DNA from: Epithemia pelagica
Taxonomy: Eukaryota > Bacillariophyta > Bacillariophyceae > Surirellales > Surirellaceae
Assembly (NCBI GenBank): GCA_946965045.2
Contig: OX337230.1
Location: forward strand, 620,001 to 684,000
Reading direction: 5' to 3'
Length of the DNA stretch: 64,000 bases
A program made the position numbers and the translations under genes. Shown here one piece after another: positions 1 through 10,144 of the stretch. Numbering within the stretch: the stretch's first letter is position 1; every line of letters begins with the position of its first letter. The notes under the pieces were generated by a model. It saw only the letters and a list, made by a program, of their open reading frames with translations, ran no database searches and was not told the DNA's origin.

Positions 1-1
1 C

Positions 2-3000
2 ATTTGTGTCCGGGGACCACCCCTCTTTGGAGGATATGCCCCCGTGTGGACGAGCAATAGTAGTAATGACACGTCGTCGTCGAATCCATTGTCGCGTCGT
101 GGCGACGATTGCTTGTTGCCCGGCGGGTGGTTTGATACGGGCGATTTGGGCTATCTCGATGCCGACGGTTACTTGTACATTACCGGACGGTCCAAGGAAG
201 TCATTAATCGAGGGGGTGAAATTATCTCCCCCCTCGAAGTCGAAGAAGCCTGCATGGCCCATCCCGACATTGACACGGCCGTGGCCTTTGCCGCCCAACA
301 TGACGTGTTGCAAGAAGTCGTGGCCCTGGTCGTCGTACCGGCGACCACCACCACCAATAACAATACCAAGACGCAACCATTGTCCACCAGCACGACAACC
401 ACGAGACGGATCCCCAAAAAGATTGATTTACCAGGCTTGCATGCCTTTTTGGGTCAAGGTCGATTGGCGGCGCCCAAATGGCCCCAATGTTTGGTGTACA
501 TGGATGCCGTTCCCAAATCCCATACCAACAAATTGTTACGGGTCAAGCTGGGAGAACGATTGAAATTGCCACAATTCCATGATTCCATGTATCCCATTGA
601 ACGAACCTTTCAAGCCACTTGTCCGCCCCTGGGCACACCCCTGTCGGTACCCATCCCGTGTCAACCCGTCACGGTCCATCCACAAACCGTACAAGATATT
701 TTGCAACACGAATTTGTCAATCAACTACCACCCCTTCCTGCATCATCATCATCTCCTTCCACTCGAGAATTGGCAGTGACACTGCATCCCCTCAAATTGG
801 GTCATTTGGTCGTCCATGTCTACAACATTCATCGAATGGAGGTCATTGAAGCTGCGCAAGAATTGCTCGATGCCTATACGATGCCCAGTCATGTTTGCAC
901 CTTAACGGCACCCGTGGCCCATTCGGACCTGACACGAATCATACCGGAACCCTCCGATGCGGTCGCCAGTATTTTGCAACAAGCCATGGGACAAGGACCG
1001 ACAGCGGATCCGTTGGTTTCCAATTTACAACAAGTCTTTCAAGACTTGTTGGATTTGGATTGTCAACCGGCACCCGATACCAACTTTTTTCATTTGGGTG
1101 GATCGTCCATGATGGCCTCACAACTGGCGAGCAAGATACGAAAGATTCATAATGTGGCCTTTGGTGGTGCCGAAGTCTTTCATCATCCCAATTGTTCCGC
1201 CATTGCGGATGTGATTCGCGAACGACGAGGCGAAATTGGCATGAAGCGCTCCCTCTCGTCTGTTACCAACAACGCAAGCATCCGAGACAAGGCGAGTTTG
1301 GCGGCCTCGTCCCTCTTTTCGCAAAAGCTCAACTTGGATGGCGTCAAATTCGATTCTACACGGATCCATGTCGAACCAGACTGGAAAGTGCACCTGTTGC
1401 AACTTCTCCCACTCTTTGTCATTCATCCCTTGTGGCAATTGACGCGGTTCTTTATGTTTTTCCAAACCTTGCTAGTAGTACTGAAACGAGTTCCCAATGA
1501 AGACAATCTTGTGGCCTTTGTCATAACGCTGGTTACCTTTCATTTCATTTGGATTGTCATCACTCCGCTGGTATTTGTGGCCATCAAATGGATCGTCATT
1601 GGCAAGTACAAAGCGGGGCGGTATCCAATTTGGGGCGAATACTACATGAGATGGTGGTTTGTCGATATATTGCGCAAAATGATTGGACTTGGCTTTTATG
1701 GGAGCAGTGAGGCACTGTTGCGAGAGTACTACCGCTGGTGTGGTGCCACGATTGGAACGGGGGCACGAATTTCCGTGTCCGCCGACATTGCCGAATTTGA
1801 TTTGGTTCACATTGGAGAGGAAGCCGCAATCGACTTTAGCGTTGTTCGAGGCTTTGCAGTGGACAGTGGCTGTGCTCTGTTGGGACCCGTTACGGTGGGA
1901 AATCACGCAAGTGTGAGCATTCGGGCCATTGTTGCGCCCCATACCTCCATTCCAGACCACACACATCTCAGTCCAGGGGGCACAAGCTACGAAATCCACG
2001 CCGGCGAACCAGGACAAGACATTCAACATCTCCGTTACAATCGATATGCCATGCCAGGCCCGAATTTTTGGTATGCGACTTTCATTACGGCACCCATTGT
2101 GACCTTGGTCGAATATTTGTCCCATATTCCGGCCTTGGCCATCTTTTGGTACATGGTTCAGCAACCGTGGCGATCCAATCACGAGCCATTTGATTCCATA
2201 CCCGACTTGATGCAATGGCTTTGTGATCCAAGGAGAATACCATACTACATTTGTATACGGATTGCACGAGCCATTGGGGCTCCAGTGGTTCACATGCTTC
2301 TTGCCGTCCTCATCAAGAGGCTGATCATTGGCAAGTTTCGTCCCGGACCACGTGACACCACATCCAATTGGCAATTGGTTCGACATCAACTGGCCAGTAA
2401 ACTTTTTACCCGGGAAAAGATGAATGACTTTACCGAATTGATTGGTCGTCACTATGAACTGGTCAGTGTTCTGTACCGGTGTCTGGGTGCCAAGGTGGGG
2501 AAACGCGTCTTTTGGCCTGGTCAACAACCGGTCTTTTCCGGTGAATTTGATTTGCTCGAAATTGGAGACGATGTCGTGTTTGGATCTCGATCCGCCATTT
2601 ATTGCAGTACAATCGATTCCTGTGACCGTGTCGTGTTGTGTGCCGGTTCCAACATGGCGGACAATACAGTCGTCTTGCCGGGATCGATTTTGGGCAAGAA
2701 TGCCGTTTTGGGATCCAATGCCATTTGTCCTCAAAACCGGTACCTTTCCGAAGGGAGTATTTGGTTTGGTGCACGATGTGGAGAGCCAGTCTTGTTGGGG
2801 AAGGGTGTGGACGATCAAATGAGTATGGACTCGAGCAATGTGAGCAAGGACCATATTCCACTACAAGGAGATGACAGCACGATCCGGCCTTTTGGCCGGG
2901 CCTTTTACCAAAGTGCGGCCTCCTATTTTGTTGTGCCCATTCCCTTGATTCTGCTGTATACATTCTTTACCAAGGTCCTGATTGCGGCCATTCAAACCAT

Positions 3001-3919
3001 GCCGATTTTGGGTGCCCTCTATTTGTCGGCTGGTATTTTGTTTGGCTTTGATACTGTGGTGGATGATTACGACAGTTACAGACTGTCCTTGTGGGGCCTG
3101 TACAGTACCATGGGATGGGCCATGTTGCTAGCCAATGCTAGTTTTCTCCTCTGCTGGCTCACGATTGAAGTCTCCGCCAAATGGATCTTTATGGGTCGTC
3201 GCCAGGAGGGGACCTTTAGCTGGGACACCTCGACTTATTCGCAGAATTGGGAATTTTATCAATTGGCCTGTCGCATCCGGTCCATGGGACGAAGTACGGT
3301 CTTGGACTTTTTATCGGGCACGTCGTGGCTGGCCTGGTTTTTTCGATTGCTCGGTGCCAAGATTGGATCCAATTGTTGTTTGTATCCCAGTCGTGCCGAT
3401 TTGATCATGACGGAACCCGACTTGGTTGCCATGGGAGACCGTGTGGTATTGGATTGTGCCCATGTCGTGGCACATTTGAATACGCGAGGCAATTTTGAAT
3501 TGAAACGCATCGAATTGGAATCCAATGTCACGTTACGGAATAGTAGTCGTGTCCAACAAGGCGTCCGGATGGAGACGGGGTCCATGTTGTTGGAAAAGGC
3601 CTTGGTCTTGACCGGTGAAGTGGTGGAAGCAGACAGTATCTGGATTGGTGCACCCGCCTCACGATTGTCGTCGTCATCCTCGTCGGAAACGAGTAGTTTG
3701 GGATCGCGTCCGTCTCTACAAGACATGGGGGCTGCGGAAACGGGACCCTCCCCTTCCAGGAATGCGTCGTCCTCCCTACGGATACCACCATACAATGCGA
3801 ATAGTACCAATGCCACTGGAAGGAATCGTGGTGGCAATGACCCAGTTGTGCAAATTGTAGGCCTGGCCAACCATAAAGGATTGGGAGAAAATGGATTGGA
3901 AGGTTTTGTCCTTGTATAA
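2..3919 (+). CDS. NRPS-like protein: adenylation end, carrier domain, membrane/hexapeptide C-terminal domain (5' partial)
   Basis: The frame is open from base 2, so the start lies outside the window; 1305 residues are visible. The first residues (RGPPLFGGY), then the GDLGYLD stretch near 146-165 and GRSKEVINRGGEIISP near 187-230, are the C-terminal core motifs of an adenylate-forming (AMP-binding) enzyme. A carrier-protein site follows near 1086-1110 (FFHLGGSSMM, the second Ser being the likely phosphopantetheine attachment site). From about 1390 onward hydrophobic blocks (near 1390-1600, 2080-2160, 2260-2330, 2920-3180) alternate with three left-handed beta-helix/hexapeptide-like segments (near 1740-1990, 2480-2790, 3340-3650). 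This order matches the NRPS terminal domain family (TIGR02353) also found in epsilon-poly-lysine synthetases. Family knowledge suggests it activates an amino or similar acid and condenses it through the C-terminal domain without a classical condensation domain; the substrate is unknown. The tail after 3660 is Ser-rich. Confidence 0.85.
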   Translation: MCVRGPPLFGGYAPVWTSNSSNDTSSSNPLSRRGDDCLLPGGWFDTGDLGYLDADGYLYITGRSKEVINRGGEIISPLEVEEACMAHPDIDTAVAFAAQHDVLQEVVALVVVPATTTTNNNTKTQPLSTSTTTTRRIPKKIDLPGLHAFLGQGRLAAPKWPQCLVYMDAVPKSHTNKLLRVKLGERLKLPQFHDSMYPIERTFQATCPPLGTPLSVPIPCQPVTVHPQTVQDILQHEFVNQLPPLPASSSSPSTRELAVTLHPLKLGHLVVHVYNIHRMEVIEAAQELLDAYTMPSHVCTLTAPVAHSDLTRIIPEPSDAVASILQQAMGQGPTADPLVSNLQQVFQDLLDLDCQPAPDTNFFHLGGSSMMASQLASKIRKIHNVAFGGAEVFHHPNCSAIADVIRERRGEIGMKRSLSSVTNNASIRDKASLAASSLFSQKLNLDGVKFDSTRIHVEPDWKVHLLQLLPLFVIHPLWQLTRFFMFFQTLLVVLKRVPNEDNLVAFVITLVTFHFIWIVITPLVFVAIKWIVIGKYKAGRYPIWGEYYMRWWFVDILRKMIGLGFYGSSEALLREYYRWCGATIGTGARISVSADIAEFDLVHIGEEAAIDFSVVRGFAVDSGCALLGPVTVGNHASVSIRAIVAPHTSIPDHTHLSPGGTSYEIHAGEPGQDIQHLRYNRYAMPGPNFWYATFITAPIVTLVEYLSHIPALAIFWYMVQQPWRSNHEPFDSIPDLMQWLCDPRRIPYYICIRIARAIGAPVVHMLLAVLIKRLIIGKFRPGPRDTTSNWQLVRHQLASKLFTREKMNDFTELIGRHYELVSVLYRCLGAKVGKRVFWPGQQPVFSGEFDLLEIGDDVVFGSRSAIYCSTIDSCDRVVLCAGSNMADNTVVLPGSILGKNAVLGSNAICPQNRYLSEGSIWFGARCGEPVLLGKGVDDQMSMDSSNVSKDHIPLQGDDSTIRPFGRAFYQSAASYFVVPIPLILLYTFFTKVLIAAIQTMPILGALYLSAGILFGFDTVVDDYDSYRLSLWGLYSTMGWAMLLANASFLLCWLTIEVSAKWIFMGRRQEGTFSWDTSTYSQNWEFYQLACRIRSMGRSTVLDFLSGTSWLAWFFRLLGAKIGSNCCLYPSRADLIMTEPDLVAMGDRVVLDCAHVVAHLNTRGNFELKRIELESNVTLRNSSRVQQGVRMETGSMLLEKALVLTGEVVEADSIWIGAPASRLSSSSSSETSSLGSRPSLQDMGAAETGPSPSRNASSSLRIPPYNANSTNATGRNRGGNDPVVQIVGLANHKGLGENGLEGFVLV

Positions 3920-4406
3920 TAATAATAATAGTGTTTCGAGTAGATCAAGTTGCCGAATAAGGTACTAATACGAGTAGTAGTATAGTTATATGCATTCTAT
4001 CAAACCCATTTTTCGTTGTCCTCTGTGCCAAAGACAAAGTGTCAGGTGAGATGGTGGTTGTGGAGAATCGAAACAGGATCGAGTGTCCGGACAACGACGA
4101 CGACAATGACAGCCCTTTTTGTGTGTGTATCTCTTTCAAAGACAGTGTGTGGTTCCTCGAAATAAAGTCACAAACACACACTGACACACACCTCCTGGCC
4201 CACTCTGTATCTGTATAGTAGTATATTCAGAACCCTCTCTCTATAGTCAGAACCCTCTCTCCTCCCAACCCAAATGACACACACAAAAGTAAAGCCATCA
4301 CACGGACCTTCTTGTTGTTGTTGCGGCTCGGAGGATCTCGGTTTCCATGGCGTTTTGGAAGAATTCAGGATTCTGCCAACAACAACGACGACGACGATGG
4401 TCCAGG
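3920..4406. other. Convergent intergenic spacer
   Basis: This spacer lies between two genes that end towards each other. It starts with a short TAA/TAATAA run at the stop codon and holds a direct repeat of TCAGAACCCTCTCT at about 4229-4260. I see no convincing coding frame. Confidence 0.5.
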
Positions 4407-5756
4407 TCATTGTCGTTGTCTTTGGAGTGGCGGTAGATGACTTTCTCGCAACCACAACATGGTCTCCCAAAGATGGAGCATTGCGCTGCTGTTGTTGGAT
4501 GCATTCGAGATGCGAGCCAAGGGAAACGACGACAGATCAACGTGCCAACCATGACGCACCACCAACACCACGAAAAACTGCAAAAACTCGTGATGGATAT
4601 CCTCCACACCAACAGCCGGCAGGAGCATCATTCCTGCTCTACTAGAATGCTGCGGCATCCGACACGATTTCGTAGTGGTGGGTTTATTGTTGGGAGGAAT
4701 GATCTTGGTCTGGTTGTTCTTTATGGTGTTGTTGTTGTTGTTCGGAGTGATGGTGCTGCTGGAGGATTGGTGGTCCAAACGGTGGAGGATTGGAGGAGGA
4801 CGACGACGACACCAAGCATCCGACCAGGACCAGGATGCATCTCGACCACAACCAGGCGGTGGTGGTGATTGTGATTGTTGTGGTTGCCGTTGTCGTCGGC
4901 AACGATACCAAAGCAAGACGAGAACCAACAGTCCTCCTGCTCCCAGACTAGTCGCCACCAGGACAGCCAATCGACGCAGTCTCCCTGGACAACGAGAAAC
5001 GACACACGACCGACAGTATGCGCGCAAGGATTTCACCAGTGCATGTTTCCAGGAGAAGGAGGAGGAGCCACCACTGCGAAACAACCACGACGACCACTGT
5101 GTTGGGACAACCCGTCGAGTCCACCCGCATCGCTCGAGTAACCTATTCATCAACAACGATGAGCAGGGTTCCTGGTCCAACACGCATGATGATGATGAGG
5201 ATGATGAGAAGGACTGCTGATGGAGGGGATGGTGTTCCGGTGGTACTGCCATGGAATCGGTTCGATTGTCATGTTGTGTTACGATACCAATGGGGCTGTC
5301 AATGGTGTTGTGTTGTTGGTGGTGATCCTCGACCGTCTCCTCCCGTATCGACAACAAACCAGTGTCCTCTTTGTCGTCCACTAGACTCCATGGTTCCGGG
5401 TGACAGGGGTCTTCTTGTTGTTCTTGTTCCGACAAGAATGGTTCCTCCTGGGTGGTTCCTACTTCTTTCTCCACAACAAAAAGTTCTGGATCGTTCTTGT
5501 CCTTGTCCTCCTTGTCGAATGATACCATGTGGTGGTCAGGAATGGAATTTTCATTCTTGGTGGTGGTATCGTTCTGTTTCTCGGCAACTGCTACGGCTTG
5601 GTCCACCAGAACCACGTCGTCGGACGACAACAACGACACGGTCGAGGAGCTTGCATCCTCGTCTTGTCGTCCTTGGTCGGGAGGTGCTGTGGTTGTTGCT
5701 AATACCAAAGGATGATTCTCTGGACCAGTATCGGTGGCCGAAGCGTCACGAGACAT
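4407..5756 (-). CDS. Low-complexity protein with one predicted membrane segment, unknown function
   Basis: The frame gives 449 residues. The first 210 are acidic and Ser/Thr/Gln-rich with no recognised domain. A basic Arg-rich stretch (RCPGRLRR) leads into a single hydrophobic helix at about residues 265-283 (LAVLVATSLGAGGLLVLVLL), followed by a basic RCRRQRQ stop-transfer signal, so a single-pass membrane protein is possible. The part after the helix is rich in Pro, Asn and Ser, looks less like coding sequence, and may include an unrecognised intron or untranslated region. The start at 5756 lies 454 bp from the divergent transporter. I do not recognise the protein, and the gene itself is only moderately supported. 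Confidence 0.4.
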   Translation of the reverse strand: MSRDASATDTGPENHPLVLATTTAPPDQGRQDEDASSSTVSLLSSDDVVLVDQAVAVAEKQNDTTTKNENSIPDHHMVSFDKEDKDKNDPELFVVEKEVGTTQEEPFLSEQEQQEDPCHPEPWSLVDDKEDTGLLSIREETVEDHHQQHNTIDSPIGIVTQHDNRTDSMAVPPEHHPLHQQSFSSSSSSSCVLDQEPCSSLLMNRLLERCGWTRRVVPTQWSSWLFRSGGSSSFSWKHALVKSLRAYCRSCVVSRCPGRLRRLAVLVATSLGAGGLLVLVLLWYRCRRQRQPQQSQSPPPPGCGRDASWSWSDAWCRRRPPPILHRLDHQSSSSTITPNNNNNTIKNNQTKIIPPNNKPTTTKSCRMPQHSSRAGMMLLPAVGVEDIHHEFLQFFVVLVVRHGWHVDLSSFPLARISNASNNSSAMLHLWETMLWLRESHLPPLQRQRQ

Positions 5757-6210
5757 GGTCTATTTTGTTGGCTTTCTTGTTTTGTTGTGTGCCAAAAAAA
5801 TCCAAGAGACGACGAGAGAGAGGCGAAATGCGACAACAAAAGATACCTTTTTTGTGGTGACGGACAGACATATGAACGGGGGGTATAATAGGGGAAAAGC
5901 AAAAAAGGGATCACGCACGGACTGCGTGGGTTGTATGGAAGCGATATATTACAAAGAGTGTGGAAGCAAAAACTTCCGACAAGACGAAGACGAATTTTGG
6001 GATATATGAATATGTCTTTGTTTACGATGGATCGCCATTTGGAGCCAAGGTGGAACCTCTCCAACCACACACATTGCCTGTTTTGCTTTTGTCGTCGTCC
6101 TTGAAGAGGAAATCAATAAACGAAAGACATTCACCGAGAATAGAAACACCACATTCGTATTGAACCAAAACACACATTTGATAAGGAAAACACAAAACAG
6201 GCTCAAAATC
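5757..6210. promoter_or_regulatory. Divergent spacer, likely shared promoter region
   Basis: The genes on both sides start here and point away from each other. The stretch is A/T-richer than the flanking coding DNA and contains a GGGGGGTATAATAGG stretch near 5878-5893. I see no defined operator. Confidence 0.35.
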
Positions 6211-8985
6211 ATGTGGATTGACTTGTCGTCGCCCTTTTTCTTGTCCACCGTGGCCTTGGCATCTGTCGTCTTGGTCTATGGCTATTTGGTCACTTCCGTC
6301 TTGCCCTATTCAGGCTTTTTGGTTCTGGCCTTGTTTCAGGAACCATCACACAACAATAACCACGAGTCGTCGACCACCACTACAACAACCACCATTACCG
6401 AAGAAACGGTGGGATATTATGCCGGTTGGATTACCAGTAGTTTCATGGTGGGACGAGCCTTGACCTCGTATGGCTGGAGCAAGGCGGCCAATGTGCATGG
6501 ACGGACCCGTATTTTGGTGTGGAGTTTGGCCTTGTCGGTCGTGTTGTCGCTCGGCTTTGGACTGTCCACCACCTTTGCCATGGCACTCCTCTTGCGATTT
6601 GGACTGTACGTGTATGTTGGTTGTGTTTGGGCCTCTGAGAGAGAGAGAGAGAGAAAACAAAGAGACTCGGCAAGAATTCTCCATGGCTCTACCAAAGAAT
6701 CAATCCATGGAATCATCTCTTTTGAAATGTGAATCTAACAGTTCTGTCTTTCGATTACTCTAATATACAGTGGATTGAGCAACGGATTGATTGGAACGGC
6801 CAAGACGGGTACGTGGATTCACTTTTTTGGGCTGCTTGGACAATGATGACACTCACCAAACAAACTATATATCCCTTGCTTATCTATCTATCCACCAACA
6901 GTCTTGACGGAAATTGCGGGAGGAGACGAAATTCGAGAATCGCGCAGTGTCGGTGTGTGTATGAGCATGTATGGATGGGCCTTGTTGTTTAGTCCCATGG
7001 TATCCGGTCTCTTGGCCGATCCCTTGCGACAATATCCCTTTTTGGTTCCGTCGGAATCAACGTGGTATTATGCTCTGTTGCAACGATTCCCCTTTGTGTT
7101 GCCCAATGTGGTGGCCGCCATTGTTTGTCTGGGATCTTTGATTCTCGTCCACTGCTTGGTTCCCGAAACCTTGGTGCGTCCCCCTCCCACTCAACCATCA
7201 CCACAGTCAACAAAAACCACAACCACATCTTCTCGATCGGTAACCTCCCTTGTTTGCCAATGGTGGAAGGCCGTCTGGGGACAATCCACCCAACAAGACA
7301 CTGGGACGAATCATTCAAACAAGGAAGAACAAGATCTCCTATCACCCATTGTCAATCCTCCACAACCAACAACAAAATCATCATCATCGTCATCCTTGGC
7401 AGTGTCTGCGACGCAGCAACCCCACACTGGGAATCAATCCCCAAACAACAACGACGACGACGACATGCCAAGCCTTTATGGAACTCTTGGTACCACCGAC
7501 GACCACCAACGAAAATCACTGACATCCACTCGTATCGACACAAAGGATTCGTACCACACCAAGACGGATCCTCTCCGCCGTGGGGCTTCGGCATCCTCCT
7601 CCTCGGAAACATCCCTCACCAATCTGCAATTGCCTCAAGACATTGTCTTGTTGGCAGCCCAAACCGATATTCAGACAGCCCTTCGGGCTTCGGTACAAGC
7701 CTTTCATGTGGAAGAAGGATCTCTCATGTCGTCCATTCAGTATCGACAACGATTGTCGGCGGCCTTGGTCAAACGACGAACCACCCTCCTGGCCGCGGCC
7801 GCTCAGACACAACCACAACCAACGGCATCTCATACAGAATCGGATACCAATGGTACTAGGGAATCAACATGGAACAACAACACGACCACACCATCCACAA
7901 GGAACAATGAAATTGCTCCCCCATCCACCGACAGGGCGCCCAACAGTGGAGATATGGCAGAGTCCAACACAGAAACTGAAGCCACGATTGCGTCGTTGTG
8001 GGCCATGAAAGCCACACGGCGGCAACTCATTGTATTTTGGTAAGCTTGCGTGTTGGACTGGTTTCGGGTCGAGGTTCCAAAGGCTCTGGAGTGCGTCTGT
8101 CCTAGAATCTCGTAGTGTATCTCGAATGTGCACTCTCTCATATGCGTGAATCCATGTCTCGATTTCTACCACAGGTTGGGAACCTTTTTTATGCATTCCG
8201 TCGATGAGAGCATTCCCTTGTTTCTCATGTCTCGCAAAGGTGGTTTGGGCTTATCGGCCGTGGCCATTGGGACAGTCTTGTCCTTGTCGGGTGGCATTTT
8301 TGTTAAATTGCAGTACTTTGTCTATGCCTATCTGGTGGATGTCTATGGATTGTATGGGTCCATGAAAGTGGGGACCCTCGGGATGTGGCCCTTGATTGCC
8401 TTGATCCCCCTAGTACTCTTTCTCAATGAGACTGGGTCCATGGTCGACCTCACCTCCAATGTCGAAGCCGCCGTCTTTCATCGGAACAAAGAGACAACAA
8501 TCAACACGACGACGACTACAATCAATGACACATCTGAAACTCTGTCCTCCCCTTCCATGATTCATGTGGAGGGTCAAACGATTGCGGGGACACACTTTCA
8601 CAACAACAACAATGACGGCCACAACGAATATGGACATTTAACCTGGGCGGCCTTGATTTATTTGACGCTCGTACTCTCCGTGTCACGCATGTGTTCCTTT
8701 ACCTTTCTGTCCTCCTTGGTGGTAACCATGAATCGATCCGTCCCCAATCCGTCCCATCGAGGAGCCATGAATGGATTTTGTACCATGGGTGCCAGTGTGG
8801 CCAAAGCCTTGGGACCACCCTTTGCCGGATTGCTCGTGGCATTTTGCCTTTCGGCGGGTGTCTTCTCCACACCCTCGGCGGGTGCCATTGTCATGTTTGT
8901 GGCGTTGGCAAGTTTGGGCGGTCTCACCGCCCTTGGTGTGACGCTCCTCCTTCGCGAAGAGACGGCAAAGAATGGATCCTTGTAA
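6211..8985 (+). CDS. Major facilitator superfamily transporter (ZIFL/tetracycline-efflux-like), four exons
   Basis: The exons are 6211-6605, 6771-6808, 6902-8039 and 8175-8985, giving 793 residues. Donors are GTACGT, GTACGT and GTAAGC; all acceptors are CAG. The joins restore a continuous family motif: RFGL, then GLSNGLIGTAKT (exon 2), then VLTEIAGGDE (exon 3), which is the TM4-TM5 signature of the tetracycline-resistance / zinc-induced-facilitator branch. The last join gives FWLGTFFMHS at the start of the second six-helix half. A long cytoplasmic loop, Ser/Thr/Asn/Gln-rich and more than 250 residues, separates the two halves (about 7180-7990). The role is probably proton-coupled efflux or vacuolar/plastid transport; the substrate cannot be told from sequence. 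The ATG at 6211 starts the first helix directly and no better in-frame start was seen. Confidence 0.88.
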
Positions 8986-9399
8986 CACAGAAACAAACAA
9001 AGAAACAGCAGGCCACATTGTTGGTATCAAGTCTGTGGTACAATGCTTGCAAAAGAAACCGCATCGCTGTCACCAACAAACAGAACGATATTCAATGGCT
9101 TGAATCTTGTAGAGTATTGGATTGGACTTTGAAGGGAGTTTTCGTTGATGATTGAATCTCTAAGAGACACTGCGCATTAGTCGCAGGCGTGGGGAAACCA
9201 CCACCACAATCACAAGAACCAAGGCATCCAGAGAGACTCAAAGTCGGATCAAAATTGACAGAAAAAGCTCCAAACGTCCGAGGTTCCGACCGGAAACTAT
9301 TTTTCGTCGTTTGCTAGAGGGACGTGGCATACACTCCCATGGTATTTCATTTCATGGAATGTCTGTGTTTTCCTGAATGTTGAATTCCAGCAAACCAGC
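8986..9399. other. Convergent intergenic spacer
   Basis: Non-coding spacer between the MFS gene and the duplicated 3' end of the CRAL-TRIO gene. I see no repeat or RNA gene in it. Confidence 0.5.
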
Positions 9400-10144
9400 G
9401 ATCAATGCGATGAATCCCTCTAGTCCCAGAAACATCCGTATTCCTTTGTTGGATGGTTGGTGGATTGGATCACGATTCCTTCCAAAACAAGCTGTGCTCT
9501 TCATTCTCCGGATCGTCGTCCTCGTCATCCCCCAAGGTTCCTGGTATCACTGTCGTCGTCTCGAATGCCTGTGCTGGTTGTGGCATCCACCCGTTTTGAA
9601 CGGCAACTTGTTGGTGGGCCATGGAAAGCAAGGTTTCCAACTTCGCACGAGTCGCTTGCAAGGTGGCATTTCTCGTTTGCAATTCCATACAGGTTTGTCG
9701 CAAGGCTTGTTCCTTGGCCTTTTGATCTCGTCGTCGTTGTGAGGATCGTCGGGCCGTGGCGGATCGTCGATCAATGCGATGAATCCCTCTAGTCCCAGAA
9801 ACATCCGTATTCCTTTGTTGGATGGTTGGTGGATTGGATCACGATTCCTTCCAAAACAAGCTGTGCTCTTCATTCTCCGGGTCGTCGTCCTCGTCATCCC
9901 CCAAGGTTCCTGGTATCACTGTCGTCGTCTCGAATGCAAGTGCTGGTGATTGTAGCTGTGGAATCCACCCGTTTCGAAGGGCAACTTGTGTTTGGGCCCT
10001 GCACAGCAAGGTTTCCAACTGCGCACGAGTCGCTTGCAAGGTGGCATTTCTCGTTTGCAATTCCATACAGGTTTGTCGCAAGGCTTGTTCCTTGGCCTTT
10101 TGTTCTCGTCGTCGTTGTGAGGATCGTCGGGCCGTGGCGGATCG
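9400..10144 (-). repeat. Direct tandem duplication of the 3' end of the CRAL-TRIO gene
   Basis: About 370 bp are present twice head to tail: copy 1 at 9400-9768 and copy 2 at 9769-10144. Both begin with GATCAATGCGATGAATCC and end near GGGCCGTGGCGGATCG. Copy 2 is the live 3' end of the gene. Copy 1 lies beyond the stop codon and still encodes the zipper-like C-terminus from MRQTCMELQ to the end (9470-9703, minus strand) with several substitutions (for example LETLLSMAHQQ against LETLLCRAQTQ) and a small in-frame length difference. Confidence 0.9.

Noticed and set aside
1472-2854. Long minus-strand open frame (460 codons)
   Set aside because: It is antisense to the NRPS-like gene, which has clear family motifs over the same stretch; codon bias of the sense gene keeps the antisense frame open.
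5018-5860. Plus-strand frame of 280 codons
   Set aside because: Antisense to the low-complexity minus-strand gene; composition is Arg/Thr/Pro from repeats and has no domain.
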